A stretch of 64,000 bases of DNA from Zoogloea sp. (GCA_016703645.1 JADJBR010000004.1:257501-321500), one strand, 5' to 3'; counted from the stretch's first letter, positions 8,931-18,469 are shown. The notes: generated by a model not told the origin, from the letters alone. Numbers and translations are program-made.

Positions 8931-10216
8931 CGAGCTCCGACCCCATCTACATCATCGACGGCGCACGCACGCCCTTCCTCAAGGCGCGCAACGCCCCCGG
9001 GCCGTTTGCAGCCTCCGATCTGGCGACTGCGGCGGGCAGCGTGCTGCTGTCGCGCCAGCGCTTTGCGCCGGACCAGCTCGACGAGGTCATCCTCGGCTGC
9101 GCCAGCCCCTCGCCGGACGAGGTGAATATCGGCCGGGTGGTGGCCCTGCGCATGGGCTGCGGCATCAAGGTGCCGGGCTGGACGGTGATGCGCAACTGCG
9201 CCTCGGGCATGCAGGCCCTGGATTCGGCCATGGCCAACATCCACAGCGGCCGCTCGCAGCTGGTGCTGGCGGGGGGCGTGGATGCCCTGTCCCGGGCGCC
9301 GCTGTTGTATTCCGACGCGATGGTGCGCTGGTTCGCCGGCTGGATGGGGGCGCGCAGCCTGGGACAGAAGCTGGCCATGGTGCAGAGATTCCGCCCGGGC
9401 TACCTGGCCCCGGTGATCGGCATCATGAAGGGCCTGACCGACCCGGTCGTCGGCCTGCTGATGGGGCAGACCGCCGAGAACCTGGCCTGGAAGTACGGCA
9501 TCAGCCGGGAGGACATGGACGCCTTCGCCGTCGAAAGTCATCGCCGCGTGGCCGCAGCCCAGGACGCCGGCCATTTTGCCGATGAGCTGGTGCCCCTGAT
9601 CGAGCGCGACGGCACGGTGTACGCCGCCGATGACGGCCTGCGCCGGGATGCCTCGATGGCCGGCATGGCCAAGCTCAAGCCCTTCTTCGACAAGAAATAC
9701 GGCCGGGTCACCCCGGCCAACAGCTCTCAGATCACCGACGGGGCCACCTGGCTGGTGCTGGCGTCGGCGGCGGCGGTGGAGCGCTTCGGCCTCGAACCCA
9801 TGGGGCGCATCGTGGACAGCCAGTGGGCCGGCCTGGAGCCGGAGCAGATGGGGCTCGGCCCCGTGCATGCCACCACGCCCATCCTGCAGCGCCATGGCCT
9901 GGGCCTGGGGGACCTGGACCTCATCGAGATCAACGAAGCCTTTGCCGCCCAGGTCATCGCCTGTCTGCGTGCCTGGCAGGATGCGGACTACTGCCGCAGC
10001 CGCCTGGGCCTGCCAGGGGCGCTGGGTGACATCGACCCGGCCCGCCTGAACGTGGGCGGCGGGGCCGTGGCTCTCGGTCATCCGGTGGGGGCCAGCGGTG
10101 CGCGCATCGTGTTGCATCTGCTCAAGGCCCTGCGCCGCAGCGGTGGCAAGCGCGGCATCGCCACCATCTGCATCGGTGGCGGGCAGGGCGGGGCCATGCT
10201 GGTGGAGGCACTGTGA
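8927..10216 (+). CDS. fadI: Acetyl-CoA C-acyltransferase, FadI type
   Basis: 429 aa, the length of FadI-type thiolases (E. coli 436 aa). The nucleophilic Cys lies in NCASGMQALDSA, the catalytic His in GHPVGASGARIVLHL and the second Cys in CIGGGQGGAM; EINEAFAAQ is also present. It cleaves 3-ketoacyl-CoA with CoA to acetyl-CoA and a shortened acyl-CoA. It overlaps fadE by ATGA and the next gene by 4 bp, so the three are one translation-coupled unit, and it probably forms the trifunctional complex with the following protein. Confidence 0.92.
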   Translation: MTSSDPIYIIDGARTPFLKARNAPGPFAASDLATAAGSVLLSRQRFAPDQLDEVILGCASPSPDEVNIGRVVALRMGCGIKVPGWTVMRNCASGMQALDSAMANIHSGRSQLVLAGGVDALSRAPLLYSDAMVRWFAGWMGARSLGQKLAMVQRFRPGYLAPVIGIMKGLTDPVVGLLMGQTAENLAWKYGISREDMDAFAVESHRRVAAAQDAGHFADELVPLIERDGTVYAADDGLRRDASMAGMAKLKPFFDKKYGRVTPANSSQITDGATWLVLASAAAVERFGLEPMGRIVDSQWAGLEPEQMGLGPVHATTPILQRHGLGLGDLDLIEINEAFAAQVIACLRAWQDADYCRSRLGLPGALGDIDPARLNVGGGAVALGHPVGASGARIVLHLLKALRRSGGKRGIATICIGGGQGGAMLVEAL

Positions 10217-12150
10217 TGACGTTCAAACACTGGACACTCGACCGGGACGCCGAAGGTATTGCCTGGGCCATCCTCGACGAGGCTGACGCGTCCGCCAACA
10301 CTCTGGGCCTGGCCGTGATGGAGGAGTTGGCCGGCATCCTCGATCAGCTCAGTCAGCGTCCGCCCTCCGGCCTGGTGATCCGCTCCGGCAAGGCGGCCGG
10401 TTTCATTGCCGGCGCCAACATCGAGGAGTTCACCCGCATCGACTCTGCCCAGGCCGCCCGGGCCCTGGTGCAGCGGGGCTGGACCTTGTTCGAGCGCCTG
10501 GCTACGGTGGACTACCCCACGCTGGCCCTGATCCGCGGTCATTGCATGGGCGGTGGGCTGGAGCTCGCCCTGGCCTGCCGCTACCGCATCACGGTGGACG
10601 AGCCCGGCACACGCCTGGCTCTGCCCGAGGTGATGCTGGGGATCTACCCGGCCTGGGGGGGCATGCTGCGCCTGCCGCAATTGATCGGCCCGGCGGCAGC
10701 CCTCGACCTGATGCTGACTGGCAAGGGCGTGGATGCCGGCAAGGCCCGGCGGCTGGGCCTGGCCGACGACTGCGTGCCGCCCCGGGTGATGGACAACGCG
10801 GCGCGCATCATGCTGCTTTCCGGCCGTGCGCCGCGCCGCCTGCCGCTGCTGCAGCGCCTGCTCAACGGCCCCCTGCGCGGCATCGTGGCCGGCAAGGCGC
10901 GCAAGCAGGTCGCGCTCAAGGCACGCCCGGAACACTACCCGGCCCCCTACGCGATCCTCGATGTGTGGGCCAACTACGCCGGCAACGCGCTGGCCGTACC
11001 CGCCTCGTCCACGTCCTCCCTGGAGTCCATACTGCGGTCGCTAACGGCGAAGAACCTGATCCGGGTGTTCTTCCTGCAGGAGCGCCTGAAAGGCTTTGGT
11101 AAGGATGCGGACTTCAGGCCTCGGCGAGTCCACGTGATCGGTGCTGGTGTGATGGGGGGCGACATCGCCACCGAGTGCGCCCTGCGCGGCATGATCGTGA
11201 CCCTGCAGGATCAGTCCGTCGAACGTATCGCGCCGGCCTTCGCCCGGGCGGCCAAGCGCTTCGAGCGCAAATTCAGGGGCAAGCCGCGGGAGGCGCGTTT
11301 TGCCCTCGATCGGCTGATCCCCGATCCGGCCGGCCATGGCGTGGCCCAGGCCGACGTGATCATCGAGGCGATCTTCGAGAATCTGGACGCCAAGCGCGCC
11401 CTGTTTGCCGAAATAGAAAGGCGAGCCAAGCCGGACGCGCTGCTGGCGTCCAACACCTCCAGCCTGCGCATTGCCGACATCGCCAGCGCGCTGGCCGATC
11501 CGGGCCGGCTGGTGGGCATCCACTTTTTCAACCCGGTGGCGGTAATGCCGCTGGTGGAAGTGGTGCGTAACTCGGGCACCGCAGACGAGGCCGCGAAGCG
11601 TGCTGCTGCCTTTGTGCGCCGCCTCGACAAGCTGCCCTTACCGGTGGGGGACGAGCCCGGCTTCCTGGTCAATGCGGTGCTCGGCCCCTACATGTATGAG
11701 GCCCTGCGCTGCATGGATGAGGGTGTTGCCCCGGAGACCATCGACGCAGCGTTGACCGGCTTCGGCATGCCCATGGGGCCCATCGAGTTGGTGGATACGG
11801 TGGGGCTCGATATTGCCGTGGCCGCCGGCAGGGCTTTGGCCGGTGCCGAGGCCGTGTTGCCCCGTGCCCTGGCCGACCGGGTTGCTGCCGGCCAGCTTGG
11901 CAAGAAGACTGGGCAGGGCTTCTATGCCTGGCCTGGAGGCAAGGTGCGCAAGCCTACGGACGGGGCTGTGCCGGCCGGCCTGGCCGAGCGCATCGTTGCG
12001 CCGCTGCTGGCCGCCAGCCAGGCCTGTGTGGATCGCGGCGTGGTGGCCGATGCCGATCTGGCCGATGCGGGCGTTATATTCGGAACCGGTTTTGCCCCCT
12101 TCACGGGTGGTCCCCTCAATTTTGTCCGCGGCCAGCAGGCCGCGGGTTAA
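10213..12150 (+). CDS. fadJ: Enoyl-CoA hydratase/3-hydroxyacyl-CoA dehydrogenase, FadJ type
   Basis: 645 aa, shorter than E. coli FadJ (714 aa). The N-terminal crotonase domain has GHCMGGGLELALACRYR and LPEVMLGIYPAWGG, each with the glutamate used in hydration. The NAD-binding domain follows (VHVIGAGVMGGDIATECALRG, about residue 300), then the dehydrogenase C-terminal domain (GIHFFNPVAVMPLVEVV; GFLVNAVLGPYMYEA). It would carry out steps 2 and 3 of beta-oxidation together with FadI. Start ATGATG at 10213 overlaps the thiolase stop. Confidence 0.92.
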   Translation: MMTFKHWTLDRDAEGIAWAILDEADASANTLGLAVMEELAGILDQLSQRPPSGLVIRSGKAAGFIAGANIEEFTRIDSAQAARALVQRGWTLFERLATVDYPTLALIRGHCMGGGLELALACRYRITVDEPGTRLALPEVMLGIYPAWGGMLRLPQLIGPAAALDLMLTGKGVDAGKARRLGLADDCVPPRVMDNAARIMLLSGRAPRRLPLLQRLLNGPLRGIVAGKARKQVALKARPEHYPAPYAILDVWANYAGNALAVPASSTSSLESILRSLTAKNLIRVFFLQERLKGFGKDADFRPRRVHVIGAGVMGGDIATECALRGMIVTLQDQSVERIAPAFARAAKRFERKFRGKPREARFALDRLIPDPAGHGVAQADVIIEAIFENLDAKRALFAEIERRAKPDALLASNTSSLRIADIASALADPGRLVGIHFFNPVAVMPLVEVVRNSGTADEAAKRAAAFVRRLDKLPLPVGDEPGFLVNAVLGPYMYEALRCMDEGVAPETIDAALTGFGMPMGPIELVDTVGLDIAVAAGRALAGAEAVLPRALADRVAAGQLGKKTGQGFYAWPGGKVRKPTDGAVPAGLAERIVAPLLAASQACVDRGVVADADLADAGVIFGTGFAPFTGGPLNFVRGQQAAG

Positions 12151-12170
12151 GCTTGTACTAGGAGTTCGTC

Positions 12171-12578
12171 ATGCCCGATTCCCCCGTCCAGCTTCCTGCC
12201 CACAGGATGCCCGTTCTGCGCGTCATGCCCATGCCCCGCGATCTCAACCCCGCCGGCGATGTGTTCGGCGGCTGGATCATGTCCCAGGTGGACATCGCCG
12301 GTGCTGTGCCGGCCCGCCAGCGGGCCCGCGGCCGGGTGGCAACCATCTCGGTGAATTCGTTTGTCTTCAAGCAGCCGGTATCGGTGGGCGATATCGTCAG
12401 TTTCTACGCGGATATCGTGAAAGTCGGCAAGAGTTCGATCACCGTGGATGTGGAGGTCTACGCCGAGCGCAACCCCGAAGACCCGGTGGTGGTGAAGGTG
12501 ACCGAGGCGGTCCTGACCTACGTGGCCGTCAATGAAAGAGGCGTCAAGCGGGCTATCCCACCGGAGGTGGCAGCATAA
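12171..12578 (+). CDS. Acyl-CoA thioesterase, YciA-like hot-dog protein
   Basis: 135 aa hot-dog fold. LNPAGDVFGGWIMSQVDIAGA is the acyl-CoA hydrolase (YciA/BFIT) signature, with the catalytic Asp in MSQVDIAG, and ATISVNSFVFKQPVSVGD is also typical. It would hydrolyse acyl-CoA to free acid and CoA, perhaps relieving CoA sequestration when beta-oxidation is overloaded. It lies 20 bp after fadJ with RBS AGGAG before ATG 12171, as the last gene of the first fad unit. Confidence 0.88.
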   Translation: MPDSPVQLPAHRMPVLRVMPMPRDLNPAGDVFGGWIMSQVDIAGAVPARQRARGRVATISVNSFVFKQPVSVGDIVSFYADIVKVGKSSITVDVEVYAERNPEDPVVVKVTEAVLTYVAVNERGVKRAIPPEVAA

Positions 12579-12581
12579 AAA

Positions 12582-12603
12582 CAACAGTTTCAAACGATTG
12601 TTG
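12582..12603. promoter_or_regulatory. Palindromic candidate operator before fadL
   Basis: CAACA...TGTTG outer arms (12582-12586 and 12599-12603) enclose the perfect palindrome GTTTCAAAC (12587-12595). It lies in the 118-bp gap before fadL and shares the AAAC/GTTT and TTCAAA elements of the sites at 5622 and 14761. A TetR operator role is inferred. Confidence 0.4.
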
Positions 12604-12696
12604 CAAAGCCGCAGGCTTTTGTGGACCTAGAATCGCCGAGGGGATTGGGCAACCCGCGGCCTGTCGAGAAAACGCCCATCTGTGAGGAGACACACC

Positions 12697-13977
12697 ATGA
12701 AAATGAAAATGATCGCCCGCTCTATCGCGCTGCTGGCCTTTGCCGCGGTGGCTGGCCAGGCATCGGCAGCTGGTTTTCAGTTGCTTGAGCAGAACGCCAG
12801 CGGCATCGGCAACGCCTATGCCGGCTCTGCGGCGGTCGCCGAGAACGCCAGCACCATCTTCTTCAATCCGGCGGGGATGACCCAGCTACAGGCCCGCGAG
12901 GCCTCGGTCGGCCTGTCTCTGGTGCGGCCCACCTTCAAGTTCAGCAACCAGGGTTCCAGCACCGGTGCGCTCAGCGGCAGTGGCACCGGTAACGATGCAG
13001 GGAGCTGGGCATTCATTCCCAATGGCTATCTGTCCTGGGGGCTGAGCAAGGATCTTTACGTGGGGGTTGGTTTCGGTGCCCCCTTTGGCTTGGTCACGGA
13101 ATATGACAACCCCTGGTTGGGCGGTGCCCAGGCCATCAAGTTCGACATCAAGACCTACAACATCAACCCCAGCGTGGCTTACCGCATCAACGACAAGGTT
13201 TCGGTGGGGGGCGGCCTGAACTATCAGCGCATGGAAGCCGAGTATGTGCGTCTTGCAACCGTCACCTCGGCAGCGCTCGCTGCCACCCGGGTGACTCTTG
13301 ATGCCGGGAACAACGCCTGGGGCTGGAACGTGGGGGCGCTATTCACCCTCAGCCCCAGTACCAAGGTCGGGGTGTCCTACCGATCCAAGATCAAGCACGA
13401 ACTGAAGGGTGACCTGAGCTTCAGCGGCCCGGCGGCGGGCGTCGCTCCGACTCTGACCACCGGCAGCGCCAAGGCCAGCGTGGACCTGCCCGACACCTTC
13501 ATCCTCTCCGTTGTCCAGAACCTCAACGACAAGTGGGAGATGCTCGGTGATATCTCCTGGACGGGCTGGAGCAGTATTCCCAAAGTGGACATCGTGCGTA
13601 CCTCCGGGATCCTCAGCGGTGGCACTGTGCAGACCCTCGACACCCACTTCCGTGACACTTGGCGTTATGCCCTCGGGGCGAACTATCGTCTGAGCGACAT
13701 GGTGAAGCTCAAGTTCGGCGTCGCCTATGACCAGACGCCTGTGCCGGATGCGCAGCATCGTCTGGTGTCCCTGCCCGACAACAACCGCACCTGGTTCTCG
13801 GCAGGTGCGCAAATCAAGGTGGCCAAGGGGTCGGTGCTGGATCTGGGCGCGGCCTATCTGAACGTGCCAGAATCCAAAGTCGACAACAACCAGACCCTTC
13901 TGGGGCGTGGCCGGGTGACCGGCGCCTACGACGCCCGGGTGTGGATCATGGGTGCCCAGTACTCCATGGCCTTCTGA
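12697..13977 (+). CDS. fadL: FadL/OmpP1-family outer-membrane transporter
   Basis: 426 aa. The signal peptide (MKMKMIARSIALLAFAAVAG, cleavage after QASAA) is followed by GFQLLEQNASGIGNAYAGSA, the conserved N-terminal hatch of the FadL/TodX family, and it ends in aromatic Phe (MAF), as outer-membrane barrels do. It would bring long-chain fatty acids or other hydrophobic substrates across the outer membrane. ATG 12697 is preferred over GTG 12682 because AGGAGA lies just before it. It is 118 bp after the thioesterase and 60 bp before the second tetR. Confidence 0.92.
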   Translation: MKMKMIARSIALLAFAAVAGQASAAGFQLLEQNASGIGNAYAGSAAVAENASTIFFNPAGMTQLQAREASVGLSLVRPTFKFSNQGSSTGALSGSGTGNDAGSWAFIPNGYLSWGLSKDLYVGVGFGAPFGLVTEYDNPWLGGAQAIKFDIKTYNINPSVAYRINDKVSVGGGLNYQRMEAEYVRLATVTSAALAATRVTLDAGNNAWGWNVGALFTLSPSTKVGVSYRSKIKHELKGDLSFSGPAAGVAPTLTTGSAKASVDLPDTFILSVVQNLNDKWEMLGDISWTGWSSIPKVDIVRTSGILSGGTVQTLDTHFRDTWRYALGANYRLSDMVKLKFGVAYDQTPVPDAQHRLVSLPDNNRTWFSAGAQIKVAKGSVLDLGAAYLNVPESKVDNNQTLLGRGRVTGAYDARVWIMGAQYSMAF

Positions 13978-14037
13978 TTCCCTCAACCCCGCCAGGTCGC
14001 CTGTGGCGCCTGGCACCTCGCCTGTCCTGTCCTGCCC

Positions 14038-14718
14038 ATGGGTCGCCCAGAAAACCCCCTGCCTGACGCCAAGACACGCATCCTGGATGCGGCCGAGCGC
14101 CTGTTCATGGAGAACGGCTATGCCGCCACTTCGGTGCGCATGATCACGGGTGCCGCGGGCGTGCCGGTGGCCTTGGTGAGCTACCACTTCGGTTCGAAGC
14201 AGGGGCTCATGGAGGCCGTTTACGAACGTACCCTGGGCAGCCGCGGTGGCAGTCGGGTGAGTTACCTGGACAGGCTGGAGGCGGATGCGGGCGGGCAACC
14301 CATTCCGGTTGATGTGCTGGTGGACGCCTTTCTGTCGTCCGCCCTTCGCCTGACCCGCAAGGACAGTGTTCCCGGAGAGGTCTTCAAGCAGCTCATCGGC
14401 CGGGCCTTCTATGAGCCCGGCCCGGGCACGGAGGCTTTCTTCCCGGCGGAGTACCGGGAGGCGGTGGATCGCTATCGTCTGGCTTTCATGCGGGCGCTGC
14501 CCCATCTCAGTCAGGATGACGTGGTGTGGCGAATGTATTTCTTCGTCGGCATCGTGGCCTATGCCATGGCCGGAAAGGACTTGATGCGGATGACCGAGAC
14601 CTATGCCCTGGCCGACGCGGGCGAGCCGGAAGCCATCATGGCGCGCCTGCGCCCGTTCGTCGTGGCGGGCTTCCTGGCGGCGCCGGGAAGCCTTTCCACC
14701 GGGCTGGCAACGCCCTGA
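14038..14718 (+). CDS. TetR-family regulator, second copy
   Basis: 226 aa. The N-terminal TetR HTH (DAKTRILDAAERLFMENGYAA, then VPVALVSYHFGSKQGLMEAV) resembles the regulator at 5704, especially in RILDA.ERLFME.G and the Y-HFG-K segment, which suggests a related sensor. It follows fadL and precedes the second beta-oxidation operon, whose promoter carries an 18-bp palindrome (14761-14778). Likely a repressor of that operon; the ligand is unknown. No strong RBS is visible before ATG 14038. Confidence 0.82.
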   Translation: MGRPENPLPDAKTRILDAAERLFMENGYAATSVRMITGAAGVPVALVSYHFGSKQGLMEAVYERTLGSRGGSRVSYLDRLEADAGGQPIPVDVLVDAFLSSALRLTRKDSVPGEVFKQLIGRAFYEPGPGTEAFFPAEYREAVDRYRLAFMRALPHLSQDDVVWRMYFFVGIVAYAMAGKDLMRMTETYALADAGEPEAIMARLRPFVVAGFLAAPGSLSTGLATP

Positions 14719-14731
14719 TTTTTCAAGCTTG

Positions 14732-14778
14732 TTGTATCCATGGGAAGCATTGCGCTAAGATTTGAACAGTTGTTCAAA
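14732..14778 (+). promoter_or_regulatory. Promoter with perfect 18-bp palindrome at its start site
   Basis: TTGTAT (14732-14737), 18 bp, TAAGAT (14756-14761), followed by TTTGAACAGTTGTTCAAA (14761-14778), which has two perfect 8-bp arms around GT. The palindrome covers the predicted start of transcription of the dehydrogenase/thiolase operon. TetR dimers commonly bind such sites; which of the two TetR proteins does so is unknown. Confidence 0.6.
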
Positions 14779-14853
14779 AATGGCCATGGCAGACCCATGG
14801 TCGGTGGTCAATAACGAGGGCCCGTCCGCCGGGCCGAGTCAAAGGAGGCACAT

Positions 14854-17238
14854 GTGAGCAGACTGATCATTCGCAAGGTGGCTGTGCTGGGCGCTGGCGT
14901 GATGGGGGCGCAGATCGCCGCCCATTGCGCCAACGCCGGCGTGCCAGTCATCCTCTTCGACCTTCCCGCCAAGGAAGGCCCCCCCAGTGCCATTGCCCGC
15001 AAGGCAGTCGATGGGCTGAAGAAGCTCGAGCCGGCACCCCTGGCCACCAAGGACCGTGCCCAGTTCATTGATGTGGCCAATTACGGTAGCGATCTGGACA
15101 AGCTTCGCGACTGCGACCTCATCATCGAGGCCATTGCCGAGAAGATGGAGTGGAAGCTCGACCTCTACACCAAGGTAGCTCCCTTCATCCGTGCGGATGC
15201 GATCTTTGCATCCAACACCTCCGGCCTGTCCATCAACACCCTGTCCGAAGGCATGCCGGCCGAGGCCCGCGCCCGCTTCTGCGGCATCCATTTCTTCAAC
15301 CCCCCGCGCTACATGGCGCTGGTGGAACTGATCGCCACCCGCACGACCGATCCCGCCAGCCTGGATGCCCTGGAGGCCTGGCTCACCACCCGCCTGGGCA
15401 AGAGCATCGTCCGCGCCAAGGACACCCCCAACTTCGTCGCCAACCGGGTGGGTGTGTTCTCCATCCTGGCGGTGATGCACCACACGGCGCGTCTCGGGTT
15501 GGGCTTCGACGAAGTGGATGCCCTGACCGGCCCGATCATCGGCCGCCCCAAGAGCGCCACCTATCGCACCGCCGACGTGGTGGGCCTGGACACCCTGGCC
15601 CATGTCATCGGCACCATGCAGGCCACCCTGCCGGGCGACCCGTGGCACGCCTTCTACCAGAGCCCCGAGTGGCTCACCGCCCTGATCGCCAAGGGCGTGC
15701 TGGGGCAGAAGACCAAGGGCGGCATCTTCCGCAAGGATGGCAAGGCCATCGTCGTGTTCGATCCGGCGAAGCAGGACTACCGCCCGAGCACCGGCGAAGT
15801 GGCGCCCGAAGTGCTGGCCATCCTGAAGAACCGCAACCCGGTGGAGAAGTTTGCCCAGCTGCGCGCCAGCAGTCACCCCCAGGCCCGGTTCCTGTGGGCG
15901 ATCTTCCGCGACGTGTTCCATTACTGCGCCTTCCATCTGGCGGATATCGCCGACAACGCCCGCGACGTGGACTTTGCGATGCGCTGGGGCTTCGGCTGGG
16001 CCCAGGGACCTTTCGAGACCTGGCAGGCCGCTGGCTGGCAGGCGATTGCGGCCGCCGTGGAGGCCGACATCAAGGCCGGCGAGACCATGATTGCCGCACC
16101 GCTGCCCGCCTGGGTGTTTGACGGGCGCCAGGGCGTGCATGCGCCGGAGGGCTCCTGGAGCGCCACCGACGCCGCCCTCAAGCCCCGGTCCACGCTGCCG
16201 GTGTATGGCCGCCAGCTCTACCCCGAGCAGGTGCTCGGCGAAGCCGCCCAGGAGCAGGGCACCACCCTGTGGGAAAACGAAGGGGTGCGTCTGTGGACCC
16301 TCCCGGCAAAGGATGCCCGAATCGGCATTCTCTCCTTCAAATCGAAGATGCACGCCATCGGCGACGAGGTGCTGGACGGCGTGCTCGAGGCCGTGGGCCG
16401 GGCCGAGCGCGACCTGGACGGTCTGGTGATCTGGCACGAAGCACCCTTTGCCGTCGGTGCCAATCTGGCCCAGGTGGCGGAGGCCTGCAAGGCCGGCCAG
16501 TTCGACATGCTTGAGAAGACCGTGGCCAAGTTCCAGCGTGCCTCCATGGCCCTCAAGCACGCCATGGTGCCCACCGTGGCTGCGGTGCAGGGCATGGCCC
16601 TGGGCGGTGGCTGCGAGTTCGTCATGCACGCCAGCCACCGGGTGCTGGCGCTGGAGAGTTATGTCGGTCTGGTGGAAGCCGGGGTTGGGCTGATCCCGGC
16701 TGGCGGCGGCTGCAAGGAGTTTGCCCTCCAGGCTGCCAGCCTGGCCAGTCGGGCGGCGGGGGGGGACGTGTTCCCCTTCATCCAGAACATGTTCCAGACC
16801 ATCTCCATGGCCAACGTCTCCAAGAGTGCCTTGCAGGCCGTGGAACTGGGCTTTGCCAAGGCGTCCGACGACATCGTCTTCAACGCCCGCGAGCTCCTGC
16901 ACGTGGCCCTGCACCGGGCCCGCGCCATTGCGGAATCCGGCTACCAGCCACCGCTGGTCCAGCGCGCCGTGACGGTGGCGGGACGCAATGGCATTGCCAC
17001 CTGCGAGATGATGCTCATCAACATGAAAGAAGGGGGCTTCATCTCGGCCTCGGACTACCGGGTTGCGAGAGCAGCGGCCACCGCCTTGTGCGGAGGCGAG
17101 GTGGAGACCAACGCGAAGGTGTCCGAGCAGTGGATCCTTGACGTGGAGCGGGCTCAGTTCCTGGACCTGCTGAAGACCGAACAGACCCAGCAGCGCATCG
17201 TGCATATGCTCGAAACCGGCAAGCCCCTGCGTAACTGA
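14854..17238 (+). CDS. 3-hydroxyacyl-CoA dehydrogenase/enoyl-CoA hydratase (dehydrogenase first)
   Basis: 794 aa, GTG start with AAAGGAGG upstream. The NAD-binding domain comes first (VAVLGAGVMGAQIAAHCANAG, residues about 6-26), then the dehydrogenase C-terminal domains (CGIHFFNPPRYMALVELI), and the crotonase domain is at the C-terminus (GMALGGGCEFVMHASHRVLA; VEAGVGLIPAGGGCKEF). This is the reverse of FadB/FadJ and matches the FadN type of Bacillus and many betaproteobacteria. It would do hydration and NAD-dependent oxidation in beta-oxidation with the thiolase gene 15 bp downstream. Confidence 0.92.
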   Translation: MSRLIIRKVAVLGAGVMGAQIAAHCANAGVPVILFDLPAKEGPPSAIARKAVDGLKKLEPAPLATKDRAQFIDVANYGSDLDKLRDCDLIIEAIAEKMEWKLDLYTKVAPFIRADAIFASNTSGLSINTLSEGMPAEARARFCGIHFFNPPRYMALVELIATRTTDPASLDALEAWLTTRLGKSIVRAKDTPNFVANRVGVFSILAVMHHTARLGLGFDEVDALTGPIIGRPKSATYRTADVVGLDTLAHVIGTMQATLPGDPWHAFYQSPEWLTALIAKGVLGQKTKGGIFRKDGKAIVVFDPAKQDYRPSTGEVAPEVLAILKNRNPVEKFAQLRASSHPQARFLWAIFRDVFHYCAFHLADIADNARDVDFAMRWGFGWAQGPFETWQAAGWQAIAAAVEADIKAGETMIAAPLPAWVFDGRQGVHAPEGSWSATDAALKPRSTLPVYGRQLYPEQVLGEAAQEQGTTLWENEGVRLWTLPAKDARIGILSFKSKMHAIGDEVLDGVLEAVGRAERDLDGLVIWHEAPFAVGANLAQVAEACKAGQFDMLEKTVAKFQRASMALKHAMVPTVAAVQGMALGGGCEFVMHASHRVLALESYVGLVEAGVGLIPAGGGCKEFALQAASLASRAAGGDVFPFIQNMFQTISMANVSKSALQAVELGFAKASDDIVFNARELLHVALHRARAIAESGYQPPLVQRAVTVAGRNGIATCEMMLINMKEGGFISASDYRVARAAATALCGGEVETNAKVSEQWILDVERAQFLDLLKTEQTQQRIVHMLETGKPLRN

Positions 17239-17253
17239 ACGGAGACAGACAAG

Positions 17254-18450
17254 ATGAGCAAACAGATTCAGGAAGCCTACATCGTCGCCGCCACCCGCAC
17301 GCCGGTGGCGAAACGCAACGGCATGTTCCGCAATGTGCGTCCCGACGACATGCTGGCCCATGTGCTGCGTTCGGTCGTGGCCCGGGTACCCGGGCTGGAC
17401 GCCACCGAGATCGGCGACGTCATCGTCGGATGTGCCATGCCGGAAGCGGAACAGGGCATGAACGTGGCACGTATTGGCGTGCTGTTGGCGGGGCTGCCCA
17501 ATACGGTGCCCGGCATCACCATCAACCGTTTCTGCTCGTCCGGCCTGCAGGCCGTGGCCGATGCGGCAGCGCGTATCCGCCTGGGCGAGGCCGATGTGAT
17601 GATCGCGGCCGGCACCGAGAGCATGACCGTGATGCCGCAGATCATGGGCAACAAGATCTCCCTCAACCCGGCTGTCTTCGAGAAGGAGGAAAACCTGGGC
17701 ATCGCCTTCGGCATGGGGCTGACCGCCGAGAAGGTGGCCCAGCAATGGAAGGTGAGCCGCGAGGAACAGGATGCCTTTGCGGTGCAGTCGAACCAGCGTG
17801 CTGCTGCAGCGATTGCCGCCGGCGCCTTCCGTGACGAGATCACCCCTTACACGGTGCGCACCCATGTGCCCGGCGAGGGTGGCACCGTGCGGATGAGCGA
17901 GCGGATCTGCGATACCGATGAGGGGCCGCGGGGCGATGCCACCGTGCAGAGCCTTGGGAAGTTGAGGCCCGTGTTCGCGGCGCGTGGCTCGGTGACTGCC
18001 GGCAACAGTTCCCAGATGTCCGATGGGGCCGGTGCGGTGCTGCTGATGTCCGAGGCGGCGGTGAAGCGCTATGGCGTCACGCCGATCGCCCGCTTCTGCA
18101 GCTACTCGGTGGCCGGTGTACCGCCAGCGATCATGGGCATCGGCCCCGTCGAGGCGATTCCCCGGGCACTCAAGGCCGCCGGTATCGGCAAGGAGGCCCT
18201 GGACTGGATCGAGCTCAACGAAGCTTTCGCGGCCCAGGCCATCGCGGTGATGAGGCAGTTGGATCTCGATCCGGCGAAGATCAATCCCCAGGGCGGGGCG
18301 ATTGCCCTGGGCCATCCCCTGGGTGCCACCGGCGTCATCCGCGCAGCGACCTTGATGAGCGGCTTCCAGCGCACCTCGGCGCGCTACGGCATGATCTCCA
18401 TGTGCATCGGAACCGGCATGGGCGCAGCGGGGGTCTTCGAGCGCCTCTGA
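17254..18450 (+). CDS. Acetyl-CoA C-acyltransferase (thiolase)
   Basis: 398 aa, FadA/AtoB-like size. The active-site Cys is in NRFCSSGLQAVADAA, the His in GHPLGATGVIRAATL and the second Cys in CIGTGMGAAGVFE; ELNEAFAAQ is also present. RBS GGAGA precedes ATG 17254. It follows the bifunctional protein by 15 bp and ends 20 bp before a strong terminator, so the two genes form a compact FadN/FadA-like operon for the last steps of beta-oxidation. Confidence 0.92.
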   Translation: MSKQIQEAYIVAATRTPVAKRNGMFRNVRPDDMLAHVLRSVVARVPGLDATEIGDVIVGCAMPEAEQGMNVARIGVLLAGLPNTVPGITINRFCSSGLQAVADAAARIRLGEADVMIAAGTESMTVMPQIMGNKISLNPAVFEKEENLGIAFGMGLTAEKVAQQWKVSREEQDAFAVQSNQRAAAAIAAGAFRDEITPYTVRTHVPGEGGTVRMSERICDTDEGPRGDATVQSLGKLRPVFAARGSVTAGNSSQMSDGAGAVLLMSEAAVKRYGVTPIARFCSYSVAGVPPAIMGIGPVEAIPRALKAAGIGKEALDWIELNEAFAAQAIAVMRQLDLDPAKINPQGGAIALGHPLGATGVIRAATLMSGFQRTSARYGMISMCIGTGMGAAGVFERL

Positions 18451-18469
18451 GCAGTCTTCACCCCGCCCC

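Noticed and set aside
13991..14014. Hairpin GCCAGG...CCTGGC between fadL and the second tetR
   Set aside because: It has a bulge and no T run, so it is not supported as a terminator.
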